Positions 1 to 8,856 of a DNA stretch of 61,018 nt are shown here, piece by piece. The position numbers and the translations under genes are program-made. Origin of the DNA: Roseibacillus sp. (GTDB taxonomy: Bacteria > Verrucomicrobiota > Verrucomicrobiia > Verrucomicrobiales > Akkermansiaceae). Position 1 is the stretch's first letter. Each line of letters opens with the position of its first letter. A model generated the notes under the pieces. It did not search any database. It was not told the origin of the DNA and saw nothing but the letters and a program-made list of their open reading frames with translations. Location of the stretch: contig JAKVCR010000019.1 of assembly GCA_022448985.1 (NCBI GenBank), positions 81,898-142,915 on the forward strand, written 5' to 3'.

Positions 1-433
1 AGGATACGGATTGTCGACCCTCTACTTTGCGATCCAAGGCCTGACAGTGGAGATCTAGTGTCGGGTTATCCCATTAAAGGGAAGGGTTTTCTGGACCCTA
101 GCCTCTATCCTGCTCCCTGTTGGACTCCTCTTCCCTCCCGATCTTCTTCCCTGAGCCCGACCTGTCTGGGCCTCAGATGACGATGTACGCCGGTGCCTTG
201 CGGGGAAGGCCGGAGAACTGTGCTAGGCAGTTCCGGAGCCTCTCTGGAGAGATCCGTCCGGGGCGGATGCGCATTCCCGGGGAAACCGGGATGGGACCCC
301 ATCCGGGTTCGCCAGACCCCGGGGACGGCTCCTGAAAAAGTTTACCTTGGGCAAATGAATTCTTTGAGGAGATGCCGAACTTGGGATAAAGTAAGGGCGC
401 AGAGTTGGGGGTTATTCTCCGTAGACAAATTAG
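1..433. other. non-coding stretch with a run of possible stem-loops
   Basis: I find no convincing gene here; the open frames are short and lack family resemblance or a good ribosome site. Reading by eye, 195-304 holds consecutive short inverted repeats on the plus strand: GCCTT/AAGGC (195-199/206-210), GAACTG/CAGTTC (215-220/228-233) with a flanking CCG/CGG, CTCT/AGAG (240-243/248-251), ATCCG/CGGAT (252-256/264-268), TCCCGG/CCGGGA (275-280/286-291) and GGATGG/CCATCC (289-294/299-304; the last two are mutually exclusive). Such a density suggests a folded RNA, perhaps a leader of the permease gene at 434, but I do not recognise RNase P, tmRNA, SRP, 6S or a riboswitch signature. Confidence 0.3.
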
Positions 434-1621
434 GTGACTGGACGACGAAATATTGATGCAGGGATTCGAACCTTGCTAATCCTGGCCAGCCTGGTGCTCG
501 TGATCGCCGGGCTGAAGGCTGCAGGGCCTTTTCTCGTGCCCTTTCTTCTGGCATTGTTTATCGCCACGGTAAGTTTTCCCATCACGGCTTGGTTGAGGAA
601 ACATAAGGTGCCGCGTTTTTTTGCGGTGATTACCACCGTGCTGGTTGATTTCGCCTTTCTCGCCGGCGTGGTCCTGATCGGGGTGACCCTGATTGGCGAA
701 CTACAGGAAAAGTGGGAGAGCAAGTACCAGGTGCAGAGTACCCAGAAGCTGACACAGGCGGAGGATTGGGCGGTTGCCAACATTGTGAAGTGGTCTGACA
801 TTCCTGAGGAAGAGGCCAGGAGGAACGTTCGTACCTATGTCACCGAAGATCTCACCGCCCAGCTCAGCAACATCAAGGTTGAGGATATTGTGGATCTGGG
901 TACCAACGTGGTCGGACGGGTCTCGGCCTTTCTCGGAGCTGCCTTTATTGTAGTCCTGTTCACCGTGTTCATGCTGACGGAGGCCCGAATGTTCGGGAGG
1001 CGCCTCAGCCTTATCGCGGAGGCCCGAGGGCCTAATTTTGAGCGGATGCTCTACGCAGGAAAGGACATCCAGCGTTTCCTGGGGATCAAGACCATGGTGA
1101 GCCTGGCAACTGGATTTCTTGCCGGCTTCCTTTGCTGGGCGGCGGGGCTGGATTTCTTCATTCTCTGGGGAATCCTGGCCTGGGCGCTCAATTACATTCC
1201 CGTCATGGGGTCGATTGTGGCGGGGATTCCTCCCACCATCCTCGCGCTCGTTCTCATGGGGTGGCCCAGTGCGCTGGCCGTGGGGGTGGGCTATATTGCG
1301 ATCAATACCTTCCTTGGGAATTTTGTGGAACCCATGATGATGGGCCATCGCTTCGGGCTTTCGACCCTGGTCGTCATCATCTCAGTGATGTTCTGGGGTT
1401 GGGTCTGGGGGCCAGTTGGAATGTTCCTGGCGGTGCCAATTATGATGATGTTGAAGGTCTTTCTTGAGAATAGCTATGAGTTCCGTTGGATCGCGGTGGC
1501 CATCAGCAAGGAGAAGGGGGAACGGGCTGAAGACGAGAAGGAGTTGAAGGAGGCCGTGGAGGCGGCGGAGGGTGGAGGTCTGCCGGATGGAGCGGCCCCT
1601 GAAGGGGGAGCCCCGCAGTAG
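434..1621 (+). CDS. AI-2E family transporter (PerM/TqsA-like membrane protein)
   Basis: A 395-residue polytopic inner-membrane protein of the AI-2E family transporters (PerM/TqsA group), whose members export or exchange small solutes; the substrate here cannot be told. Two hydrophobic segments near residues 10-50 and a third near 60-80 are followed by a charged soluble stretch (about 85-150), then roughly five membrane segments. The C-terminal half shows family-typical pieces: FLGIKTMVSLATG, LNYIPVMGSIVAGIPP and GNFVEPMMMGHRFGLS. The tail is hydrophilic and rich in Glu and Gly. The start is a GTG with no strong ribosome site, so it is tentative. It stands 91 nt before the heme A synthase gene on the same strand. 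Confidence 0.88.
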   Translation: MTGRRNIDAGIRTLLILASLVLVIAGLKAAGPFLVPFLLALFIATVSFPITAWLRKHKVPRFFAVITTVLVDFAFLAGVVLIGVTLIGELQEKWESKYQVQSTQKLTQAEDWAVANIVKWSDIPEEEARRNVRTYVTEDLTAQLSNIKVEDIVDLGTNVVGRVSAFLGAAFIVVLFTVFMLTEARMFGRRLSLIAEARGPNFERMLYAGKDIQRFLGIKTMVSLATGFLAGFLCWAAGLDFFILWGILAWALNYIPVMGSIVAGIPPTILALVLMGWPSALAVGVGYIAINTFLGNFVEPMMMGHRFGLSTLVVIISVMFWGWVWGPVGMFLAVPIMMMLKVFLENSYEFRWIAVAISKEKGERAEDEKELKEAVEAAEGGGLPDGAAPEGGAPQ

Positions 1622-1712
1622 TGACAACGGGGAACTTTTGACACCGGGATAAGACCACTGTATCCGGTTTCGCTGGCATTCTGCGGAAGAGCCCCACAAT
1701 TTTCTCAATCCC

Positions 1713-2705
1713 ATGGAGCGCTTTCAGAAGCTGGCCCTGGCCGCCCTCATTTCCGTCCTGCTCCTGCTCGTTGTGGGCGCCATTGTGCGTGTGACAGGGT
1801 CGGGTCTGGGCTGTCCGGATTGGCCGACCTGCTGGGGCAAACTTATTCCGCCCACGAGTGTGGAGCAGGTGGATTTTGACAGGATTGACCTGGAAAAATT
1901 CCGGCGGAAGGCAGAGCGGCATGGGCGGGATCCGACAGCGCTTACCCGCGAGTCCCTTCGTGAGGAGTTTGATCCGATGCACACCTGGGTGGAGTATATC
2001 AACCGTTTGTGCTCCATGCCGGTCGGGTTTCTTACATTGGCTCTCATGATCGCTTCTTTCAGGCAGAGGGTTGGGCGACGGTTGGTTCGCTGGATGAGTG
2101 TGGCGGCCTTTGTGATCGTTCTCGTAAATGCCGATCTGGGACGGCGGGTGGTTCTGAGCGGGCTCAAGCCGGGGGTCATTACCCTTCACATGGCCCTGGC
2201 GATTCTCCTGCTCTGCATCCTGGTCTATGTTTCATGGGGAGGGGGTGATAATCCCCTGCGCCGGGCTCTTTCCGGTACGCGAGCCAGGATGACCTGGTTT
2301 GTGGGATTCGCCGTCTTTGTTCTCACCGTAGCCGAAGGAGTGATGGGGGCGCAGGTGCGGGAATTGACCGATGAGTTCGCCAGAGACTTGGGATTGGAGG
2401 CGCGATCCGAGTGGACTGCTACCCTCGAAAATTCGGCGGTCTATCTGGCACACCGCAGTTTTTCCTGGCTCATCGTGGCAGGCTCCTTGGTCTTCCTCGT
2501 TTTTGCCCACAAGTCTCTGGCCGGCGGAATGGGTTGGCTGGAGAAGGTCATCGGAATCCTGGTGGGAGCTCTCATGGTAATGGGCCTTGTTCTTTCCCAG
2601 GTGGGAGTTCTGCCCGTAGTGCAGGTGCTGCACGTCGGAGCAGCCGCCCTATTGGTGACAGTTCTCTTCTTTTGGTTGCTGGCCACCCGTCCTCAGGGCA
2701 CTTAG
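1713..2705 (+). CDS. ctaA: heme A synthase (COX15/CtaA family)
   Basis: A membrane enzyme that oxidises the C8 methyl of heme O to give heme A for aa3-type cytochrome oxidases. The 330 residues contain about eight membrane segments. The N-terminal part has the family signature GSGLGCPDWPTCWG, then a periplasmic loop leading into EYINRL, the position of the family's conserved E-x-x-[HN]-R loop. Histidines likely to bind heme are visible in ITLHMALA, YLAHRSFSW and QVLHVGAA. The loop between helices 1 and 2 is rather long (about residues 48-88). No ctaB or cytochrome oxidase subunit lies in the window. The ATG start gives a normal family length. Confidence 0.93.
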   Translation: MERFQKLALAALISVLLLLVVGAIVRVTGSGLGCPDWPTCWGKLIPPTSVEQVDFDRIDLEKFRRKAERHGRDPTALTRESLREEFDPMHTWVEYINRLCSMPVGFLTLALMIASFRQRVGRRLVRWMSVAAFVIVLVNADLGRRVVLSGLKPGVITLHMALAILLLCILVYVSWGGGDNPLRRALSGTRARMTWFVGFAVFVLTVAEGVMGAQVRELTDEFARDLGLEARSEWTATLENSAVYLAHRSFSWLIVAGSLVFLVFAHKSLAGGMGWLEKVIGILVGALMVMGLVLSQVGVLPVVQVLHVGAAALLVTVLFFWLLATRPQGT

Positions 2706-2716
2706 AAACCTTCCGG

Positions 2717-3955
2717 ATGCCGATCGCTCCCTCTGAAAACCAAGCGAGGCGAACGTTCCAGCTCGATAATCTCCGGGCCTGGCCAGGGGGGTGTGTGGAA
2801 ACGCTGGCGATGACCTTCGTGGTTTTGATTGCGGTGCGTGTTTTTCATGCGGAAGCGTGGCAGAAAGCCACTCTGGTGGCTGCCTCCAGCTGTGGGCTCC
2901 TTCTGAGCCTTTTTCCGGTCCAACTGGTGCGGAGGACGGGAATATCGGTGAATGTGGGGACGGCTATGCTCTGGTTTGTTTCGGCAGGAGGGCTTCTGGC
3001 GGCAGCTCTAGGGGGGAAGTCCATGGAAGTCTTTCTGCCTTCCATGGTTGTGGCGCTGCTCTGCATCACACTGAGCATCCCGCTGATGTCACAGATCTAC
3101 CGGAAGCACTATCCGGATCATTCCCGCGGGCGTCTCTTTGCTTCCACAGGCATGGTACGCAAGGCCTCTGCGCTCATCGTGGCGGCAGCCTTCGGCAAGG
3201 TTCTTGAGAATAATCTGGATGATTTCCGCTGGATTCTTCTGATTTATGCCTTCTGCTGTTGTCTCATGGCCGGGTGTGTCCTGGCCATGGAACGGGTTCA
3301 TCTCCAGAGATCCAATCAGGTGCGGCTTTTCGGAGCCCTTGAACACCTGCGGAACGACCGCGTTTTTCGGTCCATGCTGACTTCCTGGATGATCCTTGGA
3401 TTTGGCAACCTGATCTGCTGGTCCATCTTCGTTGAGTACGTGTCCAATCCGGCCTATGGGTATGATCTCACTGAATTCGCGATCGCATTCATAACGGGAT
3501 CCCTTCCTGAGATCATGGTTCTCCTAACTGTGGTGGCATGGGGCATTATCTTTGACCGCGTTAATTTCTTTGCGGTGCGCATGATCCTGAATCTCTTCTT
3601 CATGGGGGGAGTCCTGTTCTATTTCTTTGGCCATGGCGTATGGGCTCTCTGCATTGGAATCTCCCTGCACGGAATTGGCCGGGCAGGGGGTAATATTGCC
3701 TGGAGCCTCTGGGTCACCAAGTTTGCGAGGGCCGAGCAGGTGGCCGAATATATGAGTGTGCACACCTTCCTCTGCGGAGTGCGTGGAGTGATTGCGCCCT
3801 TTGTAGCGTTTCCCATGATCGCACTGGTGGGTCCGCGGTGGGTGGGGGGAGTGGGAGTAGTCCTCATCTTCCTGGCTACCCTGATGATCTGGCCCCATCT
3901 CCGGGTGAAGGGGGGACCTGGGTCCGTCCCGCCGGAATCAAATCCACGCCAGTAG
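2717..3955 (+). CDS. MFS-like multi-pass membrane transporter
   Basis: A predicted 412-residue protein with about 12 hydrophobic segments and no soluble domain, arranged like a major facilitator superfamily carrier. I chose the ATG 11 nt after the ctaA stop; the frame is open further upstream inside ctaA but has no reason to be used. A cytoplasmic-type charged loop lies in the middle (around ERVHLQRSNQVRLFGALEHL). No substrate-determining motif is recognisable. The spacing suggests co-transcription with ctaA, although a functional link is not evident. It ends 63 bp before the convergent ald gene. The family is assigned from membrane topology and general composition only. Confidence 0.75.
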   Translation: MPIAPSENQARRTFQLDNLRAWPGGCVETLAMTFVVLIAVRVFHAEAWQKATLVAASSCGLLLSLFPVQLVRRTGISVNVGTAMLWFVSAGGLLAAALGGKSMEVFLPSMVVALLCITLSIPLMSQIYRKHYPDHSRGRLFASTGMVRKASALIVAAAFGKVLENNLDDFRWILLIYAFCCCLMAGCVLAMERVHLQRSNQVRLFGALEHLRNDRVFRSMLTSWMILGFGNLICWSIFVEYVSNPAYGYDLTEFAIAFITGSLPEIMVLLTVVAWGIIFDRVNFFAVRMILNLFFMGGVLFYFFGHGVWALCIGISLHGIGRAGGNIAWSLWVTKFARAEQVAEYMSVHTFLCGVRGVIAPFVAFPMIALVGPRWVGGVGVVLIFLATLMIWPHLRVKGGPGSVPPESNPRQ

Positions 3956-4018
3956 TGGAACTGATGTAATGCCCGCTGAGGCGATGGGTTCCAGGGGAGG
4001 AGTTGAGGATGTAGCGCC

Positions 4019-5134
4019 CTAGTGTAACTCGAGTGCTTCGGCGGGATCGACTGTCGAGAGGCTGTGCGCCTCTCCAACCGGGGCACAGGTGAGTTTTCCC
4101 CTTGTGCAGTTGATTGCCGATAATAACTCCGGTTGAGAACGGCAGGCATCCGGAAGCTTCTGGTCAGCCAAAAGCATGACCCACCGTGTGGTGACGTTGT
4201 TGAGGGCCTGGGTGGCCGTGCGGGAATAGGCGCCCGGCATGTTGGCTACGCAATAGTGGAGGACCTCCTCTTCGACATAGGTTGGATCGTCGTGGGTAGT
4301 GGGACGGCTTGTCTCGGCGCAGCCGCCCTGGTCGATGGCGATATCCACGAGGACGCTTCCCGGGGCCATTTGCTTCAGCATTTCCCGGGTAATGAGTTTG
4401 GGTGCGGCAGCTCCGGGAATGAGGACAGCGCCGATGATGAGGTCGACCCGAGAAAGAAGAGAGGCGATGTTGGCTTCAGTGGAATAAAGAGTGTGGGCCT
4501 CCTGCAGGGTGATATCGAGAAAGCGCATACGCTCCACATCAACCTCGACGATGGTTACATCAGCGCCGATGCCGGTGGCCACCCGGGCGGCATTGACTCC
4601 TGCGGTTCCTCCTCCGATCACCATGACGCGTCCGGGAGCGACCCCGGGGACCCCACCCAGCAGGATTCCCCGGCCACCCCGGTGGTTGGCCAGATGATAG
4701 GAACCGAATATCGCGGCCATCCGGCCAGCCAGTTCGCTCATTGGCTCCAGCAGAGGCAGGCGCCCTCCGATCTCAAGGGTCTCATAGGCCATTGCGGTGC
4801 ATCCGCTGGCAATGAGGGACTCTGTAAGGGCCTTGTCAGCGGCAAGATGAAGGTAGGTAAAAAGCGTGTGTTTCTCCCCAAGCATAGCCACTTCAGCAGG
4901 TTGCGGCTCTTTCACCTTCACGATCAGCTCCGCTTCCTCAAACACTGCGGCGGCAGTGGGAAGAATCTCGGCCCCGGCTGCCTCATACTCCGAGTTGGGA
5001 TAGCTGGAGGCCGCTCCGGCACCTGCCTCTACTACAACGCGATGCCCACGCTTTATTAATTCTCGCGCGGAAGCCGGGATCATGCTCACTCGATGCTCTT
5101 GAATCTTCACTTCTTTCGGTATCCCGATCGTCAT
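4019..5134 (-). CDS. ald: alanine dehydrogenase
   Basis: NAD-dependent enzyme that interconverts L-alanine and pyruvate plus ammonia. The 371-residue length is exactly that of the family. Visible markers are the N-terminal [15 protein letters not shown], the substrate lysine in KVKEPQ, the catalytic histidine in [11 protein letters not shown], the Rossmann motif [15 protein letters not shown] (about residues 170-185) and [20 protein letters not shown], which carries the catalytic aspartate. It is convergent with the MFS gene and apparently monocistronic. The ATG start is the natural one since the protein begins directly with the family's first beta strand. Confidence 0.96.
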   Translation of the reverse strand: MTIGIPKEVKIQEHRVSMIPASARELIKRGHRVVVEAGAGAASSYPNSEYEAAGAEILPTAAAVFEEAELIVKVKEPQPAEVAMLGEKHTLFTYLHLAADKALTESLIASGCTAMAYETLEIGGRLPLLEPMSELAGRMAAIFGSYHLANHRGGRGILLGGVPGVAPGRVMVIGGGTAGVNAARVATGIGADVTIVEVDVERMRFLDITLQEAHTLYSTEANIASLLSRVDLIIGAVLIPGAAAPKLITREMLKQMAPGSVLVDIAIDQGGCAETSRPTTHDDPTYVEEEVLHYCVANMPGAYSRTATQALNNVTTRWVMLLADQKLPDACRSQPELLSAINCTRGKLTCAPVGEAHSLSTVDPAEALELH

Positions 5135-5177
5135 GAATACATTCTAGCCCAGGGATGCAGGGGTCTCCACCCCTGAC

Positions 5178-5206
5178 TTGCGACTTCCCGGTAATTTGCC
5201 ATACTC
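5178..5206 (+). promoter_or_regulatory. possible sigma70-type promoter for tRNA-Thr
   Basis: TTGCGA at 5178-5183 and CATACT at 5200-5205 (spacer 16 nt; 17 nt if the hexamer is read as ATACTC) resemble -35 and -10 boxes, each matching the consensus at about four of six positions. Transcription would begin around 5212, some 12 nt before the mature tRNA end at 5224. Confidence 0.4.
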
Positions 5207-5223
5207 CGTTTGCCGCATGGTTA

Positions 5224-5300
5224 GCCAGCTTAGCTTCAATTGGTAGAGCTCTCGACTTGTAATCGAGCGGTTGTCGGTTCGAGTCCGACAGCTGGCTCCA
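5224..5300 (+). tRNA. tRNA-Thr (anticodon TGT)
   Basis: A complete cloverleaf can be drawn. The acceptor stem is GCCAGCT (5224-5230) with AGCTGGC (5290-5296). The D stem is GCTT/GAGC, with one T-G pair. The anticodon stem is CTCGA/TCGAG around the loop CTTGTAA, giving anticodon TGT, which reads ACA threonine codons. The T stem is GTCGG/CCGAC with the loop TTCGAGT. The 3' CCA is encoded (5298-5300), with T as discriminator base. Confidence 0.97.
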
Positions 5301-5619
5301 GTGTTCCTCCGGAGGGGCGCCGGGAACGAAGGTGGCAGGGGCTGATTTGTGAAATCACCAGGGCTGGGTAGCCAGCCTCAAGGAGAATCCAAGGGTTGCT
5401 GCGTTAATGAAAGTCTTGGCTGGATGTTTCGAGGTCGGAAGGAAATGGCAGAGGTTTCACCACGGCGGTATAGAGGGTGCGGGCGTTTCCTTCCCGAGGT
5501 AATTGGAACCTCCGCCGTAGGATCGATTCGATCCGGCGTGAAGAGAGTGTTAATGAACTGTGAATAAGTGTCAGGCCCTGCCGTTGACAGGTTGATAGTC
5601 GCCAAATAGAAAAGAGCTG
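5301..5619 (+). other. non-coding stretch with several inverted repeats
   Basis: No supported gene. Inverted repeats visible on the plus strand are TGATTT/AAATCA (5343-5348/5352-5357), GGCTGG/CCAGCC (5362-5367/5372-5377), a longer ACGGCGG/CCGCCGT pair (5462-5468/5512-5518) with an inner AGG/CCT, and GGATCG/CGATCC (5520-5525/5529-5534). This could be a leader RNA for the next gene or the tRNA's 3' processing region; I recognise no known family. Confidence 0.25.
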
Positions 5620-6135
5620 ATGGGTATACGCGTGCGGCCGATGGGTGAGATGAAGTCTCAACCTGACCCGACTGAGCGTGTAAAGTGTTGGAAGTGTGCG
5701 ACTTGGTTCATGATGTCGCGGACCGCGACCCGGGGGTCGTGTCCAAGTTGCGGGAGCCAGGTGGCTCTTCATCGTCTCAAGATGCCCACGATGCCGAGTG
5801 GAAAGAGGAAGCAGGAAGTCATCCGCCTACCTGCGACAGGGGAGGAAGGGGTATCTCGGAAACTGAAGAAGGAAACGGTCTTGGAGGACGGGGGAGAGAC
5901 CCAACCGGGGTCGCCGACGGAGAGTGATCCCGTCTCCGGCGTTTATCAGAAGAGGTCGGGTTCGGAGTTAGGGGAGGGGGAAATCCGCAGGATGTTCGTG
6001 GAGGCGGATCCTCGTCGCGAGGGTGGAGCAAGTGGACGGGAGATACTCAAGGGGGTCACGATCAAGGCCCTGATTGCCTCAGTGGGCGTGGCGACCTTGG
6101 CTTTGCTTATTCTGATCTTCCTGATTGAGAGCTGA
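5620..6135 (+). CDS. zinc-ribbon protein with C-terminal membrane anchor, unknown role
   Basis: A 171-residue protein of unknown function. The N-terminal part has two CxxC pairs (Cys23/26 and Cys41/44) spaced as in a small zinc ribbon. A long hydrophilic, probably disordered region follows (about 50-145), and a single membrane helix closes the protein (TIKALIASVGVATLALLILIF) with only three residues after it. That suggests a tail-anchored protein with its ribbon in the cytoplasm. The start is uncertain: ATG codons at 5620, 5641 and 5650 are all possible, and the last has GGTGAG directly before it. Its stop lies 7 nt before the maf start, so the two are probably co-translated. Confidence 0.7.
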   Translation: MGIRVRPMGEMKSQPDPTERVKCWKCATWFMMSRTATRGSCPSCGSQVALHRLKMPTMPSGKRKQEVIRLPATGEEGVSRKLKKETVLEDGGETQPGSPTESDPVSGVYQKRSGSELGEGEIRRMFVEADPRREGGASGREILKGVTIKALIASVGVATLALLILIFLIES

Positions 6136-6142
6136 GGAGGAC

Positions 6143-6718
6143 ATGGCGCAATTCATTCTGGCGTCCGGATCTCCGCGTCGGGAGGACTTGCTGTCCAGAG
6201 CCGGGTACGACTTTAAAGTGAAACCGGCCGAGGTGGAGGAGTGGCCGCCGGGGAAGTATCCTTTTCGGGAGCTTTGTATGGCTAATGCGGCATTAAAGGC
6301 CAGGGAGGTATCGGCACAATATCCTGAGGCCGTTGTGCTGGGAGCCGATACGCTTGTGGGACTGGGAGGAAGAATCATGGGAAAACCAAATGATATTGAG
6401 GACGCGATATCCATGTTGGAGCGTTTGTCCGGAAGGGTACACGAAGTATGCACCGGTGTCTGTATTTGCTGTGGAACAGCAGAGCAGGTTTTCTTTGAGG
6501 TGGCCTGGGTAAGATTCAGGGATTTCGGAAAAGACCTCATCAAGGACTACATGAAACGTGTCAACGTGATGGACAAGGCGGGGGCCTATGCGATCCAGGA
6601 ACAGGGGGAGATGCTGGTGGATAAGGTTGAGGGGCCCTTTGATAATGTGGTTGGCCTACCGATGGCGCAGGTGTCGGGGGAGCTGGAACAATTCGGGATC
6701 CTGCCGAACCGGACTTGA
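6143..6718 (+). CDS. maf: Maf-family nucleotide pyrophosphatase
   Basis: Hydrolyses non-canonical or modified nucleoside triphosphates (dTTP/UTP or m7GTP type) to monophosphates, a house-cleaning role. The N terminus FILASGSPRREDLLSRAGYDF is the family signature, with the phosphate-binding SGSPRR. Further markers are VLGADTLVGLGGRIMGKP and DKAGAYAIQEQG, the last holding the catalytic-site aspartate and general substrate loop. The 191-residue length is normal. The ATG at 6143 was preferred because GAGGAGGA (6134-6141) precedes it; an in-frame ATG 18 nt upstream would begin inside the previous gene. Subfamily (YhdE or YceF type) is not settled. Confidence 0.93.
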   Translation: MAQFILASGSPRREDLLSRAGYDFKVKPAEVEEWPPGKYPFRELCMANAALKAREVSAQYPEAVVLGADTLVGLGGRIMGKPNDIEDAISMLERLSGRVHEVCTGVCICCGTAEQVFFEVAWVRFRDFGKDLIKDYMKRVNVMDKAGAYAIQEQGEMLVDKVEGPFDNVVGLPMAQVSGELEQFGILPNRT

Positions 6719-6821
6719 TAGGGAGGGGGTTCTGCCCTGATTACGTGATGGTGAGCCTGGTGATTGAATGGGGAAGAAGTTGGGAATTGGTTAAGGGGCC
6801 GGATTGTGGGAAATTTGAGGC

Positions 6822-7757
6822 GTGAGCGTGGAGCCAAGGTATCCCCTGATTCTGAATCCGAGGGCTCGTAGTGAGCGGGCGCAGCGGGCGCGGCGTTTTG
6901 TGATGGAGCATGCTACACGATTTGCGATTTATGCGACCAATAGCGCGGAGGAGTCCGCGGAACTGGCGCGACGATTTTCGGAGGAGGGGGAAGGTATCGT
7001 GGTAGCGGCAGGCGGGGATGGCACTCTCAACGCGGTGGTGGGTGGATTAAGCGGCTCAGAGACCGTGCTGGGGATCCTGCCGACGGGAACAATGAATGTC
7101 TTTGCTCGTGAACTCAACATCCCTTTCGGACACCTGGAGAGTGCACTGGAGGTTATCGATGCCGGGCATGTGAAGGAAGTGGATCTCTTTCAGGCAGAGG
7201 GCACGGCCTTCGTGCAGATGGCGGGAGTAGGGTTTGATGCACAGGTTATTGAAGAGACCACGATGGAATCCAAGCGGCGCCTTGGCGCCCTGGCCTACAT
7301 TCTCTCGGCGGTCAAGGTGCTGGGGTCCAAGCCTCCACGAATGAAGGTGTATTTTGACGAGGGAGCTGTGGCGGAGGGAGCTTGTGTCCTGCTGGGGAAC
7401 GGGGCGCTTTATGGAGGCCAGTTGCGCCTGTTCGGGAAGGCAGATAACGCAGACGATCTTCTTGATGTTCTGGTTTATAAGGAGGCGGGTTACAAGGCGG
7501 CTCTGGGGTCTCTGGGGACGGTGGCGCGAGGAGGGTTTGAAGCTGATGGCAAGGCGGTGGAATATTATCAGACTTCCGGTCTTACGGTGGAGTGTGACCG
7601 GGAAGTTCCGGTGGAGGTAGACGGCGAATTGTGGGGCCGTTCCAGACGGGTAGAGTTCAAGGCTATGGCCGAGAAGCTACGGGTCCTGGCCCCGGAGGAA
7701 CGGGGGAAAAACTGGTGGGAGCAGATATTGTCGAATCTTAGCCCGGGGAACAGTTGA
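6822..7757 (+). CDS. diacylglycerol kinase-family lipid kinase
   Basis: A 311-residue soluble or peripheral kinase of the DagK/YegS/sphingosine-kinase fold, expected to phosphorylate diacylglycerol or a related lipid with ATP. The N terminus has the family's LILNPRAR, then the nucleotide-binding VAAGGDGTLNAVVGGL (about residues 65-80) and LPTGTMNVFARELNIPF, which matches the usual PxGTxNxxA pattern. The GVGFDAQVI strand and the later VEVDGELWG fit the C-terminal beta domain. The start is GTG; family homology begins at the fourth or fifth codon, so no upstream start is needed. It could take part in phospholipid turnover, but no lipid gene adjoins it. Confidence 0.9.
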   Translation: MSVEPRYPLILNPRARSERAQRARRFVMEHATRFAIYATNSAEESAELARRFSEEGEGIVVAAGGDGTLNAVVGGLSGSETVLGILPTGTMNVFARELNIPFGHLESALEVIDAGHVKEVDLFQAEGTAFVQMAGVGFDAQVIEETTMESKRRLGALAYILSAVKVLGSKPPRMKVYFDEGAVAEGACVLLGNGALYGGQLRLFGKADNADDLLDVLVYKEAGYKAALGSLGTVARGGFEADGKAVEYYQTSGLTVECDREVPVEVDGELWGRSRRVEFKAMAEKLRVLAPEERGKNWWEQILSNLSPGNS

Positions 7758-7820
7758 TAGTGGAGAGGGAGATCAGATAAGCCTTCCCCTCCCGGAGAGA
7801 AATTTCAGAATCGTAGTGCA

Positions 7821-8558
7821 GTGAAGTCCCGGTTTGATGATCTCTTTGAGTTCGCGTGTGGCGAAGTGAGAGATGAGGACTTCCGGGTCTTCTGTCCAGC
7901 GGACCCGGGCGACAGGAGTTGTGCAGACTTGTGCAGCGGGGTACGTTCCCGGCAGGAGATCCCCGAAGTGGTCGATCCTGAGTGGTTTGAGGTATTCGGG
8001 GTTGCTCAACGGGGAAGTCCGGAGAAAGCCTCTCAGGAGGGCCGTTTCGTTCGCTTCAAATTATTTTGTGGGGCGGTGGCCGCGAAGTTTTTACTCAAGG
8101 AACCGGGGCTCGATCCGGTGGTGATCGTGAATTATGTCTGCTGCTCCCTCGTGCAGTGCGCGCGGGCGATTTCTGACCGTGGGTTAACGGCCATTTTAGT
8201 GGACGTATTTCCGGCCCTCGCAAAGGAGATGGAGGATTACCGTGCGCCGAGCGGATGGGTGGTGCAGGAGTATCCCTTTTGTCTATTGGCAGGGATGTTG
8301 ATGGCAGAGGACCTGCAGGACTACGAACGATCGGCGAAACTGGCGGGGTGCTTGGTGAAGGCCGAGGAGCAGGTGAGAGAAGAGAGTTTTTTCCCGGGAC
8401 ACGAGTTTCTGCTTGGTCTGACAAACTATGATTCCCTGCATTGGGAATGGCTTGCCCTGGCTGAATCCCTGGAAAATCCGGAGAAGAATGCAGCGGTGAA
8501 CTCGGTCAAGGACCTGTTAGGGGGTGTGGAGAAGTGGCGAACCGGCAGGGAGGCGTGA
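7821..8558 (+). CDS. hypothetical protein
   Basis: I do not recognise this 245-residue protein. It has no signal peptide or clear membrane helix and is rich in acidic and aromatic residues. The middle holds a moderately hydrophobic helical stretch (KLFCGAVAAKFLL to VIVNYVCCSLVQCARAI) with several cysteines, none in a CxxC arrangement. The frame is open on the plus strand with a GTG start at 7821, 63 nt after the lipid kinase stop. Codon use matches the neighbours, and the reverse-strand frame is much shorter. It may be an operon partner of the kinase, but nothing in the sequence shows this. Confidence 0.6.
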   Translation: MKSRFDDLFEFACGEVRDEDFRVFCPADPGDRSCADLCSGVRSRQEIPEVVDPEWFEVFGVAQRGSPEKASQEGRFVRFKLFCGAVAAKFLLKEPGLDPVVIVNYVCCSLVQCARAISDRGLTAILVDVFPALAKEMEDYRAPSGWVVQEYPFCLLAGMLMAEDLQDYERSAKLAGCLVKAEEQVREESFFPGHEFLLGLTNYDSLHWEWLALAESLENPEKNAAVNSVKDLLGGVEKWRTGREA

Positions 8559-8640
8559 AGAGGGGGCGGAATCCGGGATGCTGGTTCCCCCTAACCGTGT
8601 AACGCCAGCAAAAGGAAGGAGGAGTTCCAGTGATATGGGA

Positions 8641-8841
8641 CTATCCGCCGGCGGCGAGGACGATGATTTCTACCTTGGCCCCCTCGGAAAGGGCGGTTGA
8701 GGCATGATCGCTACGGGAGAGGGCCCGACCGTCCAGTTCTGTCACCACCGGTCTGTGCGCTAGGTTCAGAGCATTGAGGAGGTCGCCAACGGTGGAGCCA
8801 CTGTCAACTGTGTGGGCCGTGCCATTAAGGATGATCTGCAT
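8641..8841 (-). CDS. thiS: thiamine biosynthesis sulfur carrier ThiS
   Basis: Ubiquitin-like sulfur carrier that delivers sulfur, as a C-terminal thiocarboxylate, to the thiazole moiety of thiamine. The 66 residues open with MQIILNG, and the C terminus is AAGG, the diglycine needed for adenylation and thiocarboxylation. The central VGDLLNALNL is the usual first helix. It begins 15 nt after thiH ends on the same strand, so the two are probably co-transcribed. The thiazole synthase gene thiG, which normally sits between or beside them, is missing from the window. Confidence 0.9.
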   Translation of the reverse strand: MQIILNGTAHTVDSGSTVGDLLNALNLAHRPVVTELDGRALSRSDHASTALSEGAKVEIIVLAAGG

Positions 8842-8856
8842 CGTGGAAGGGAAAGG

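Noticed and set aside
457..475. Minus-strand sequence resembling a tRNA T arm (GGTTCGAATCCC) inside the AI-2E permease gene
   Set aside because: The T stem has a mismatch, and no matching acceptor, D or anticodon stem can be drawn upstream on the minus strand.
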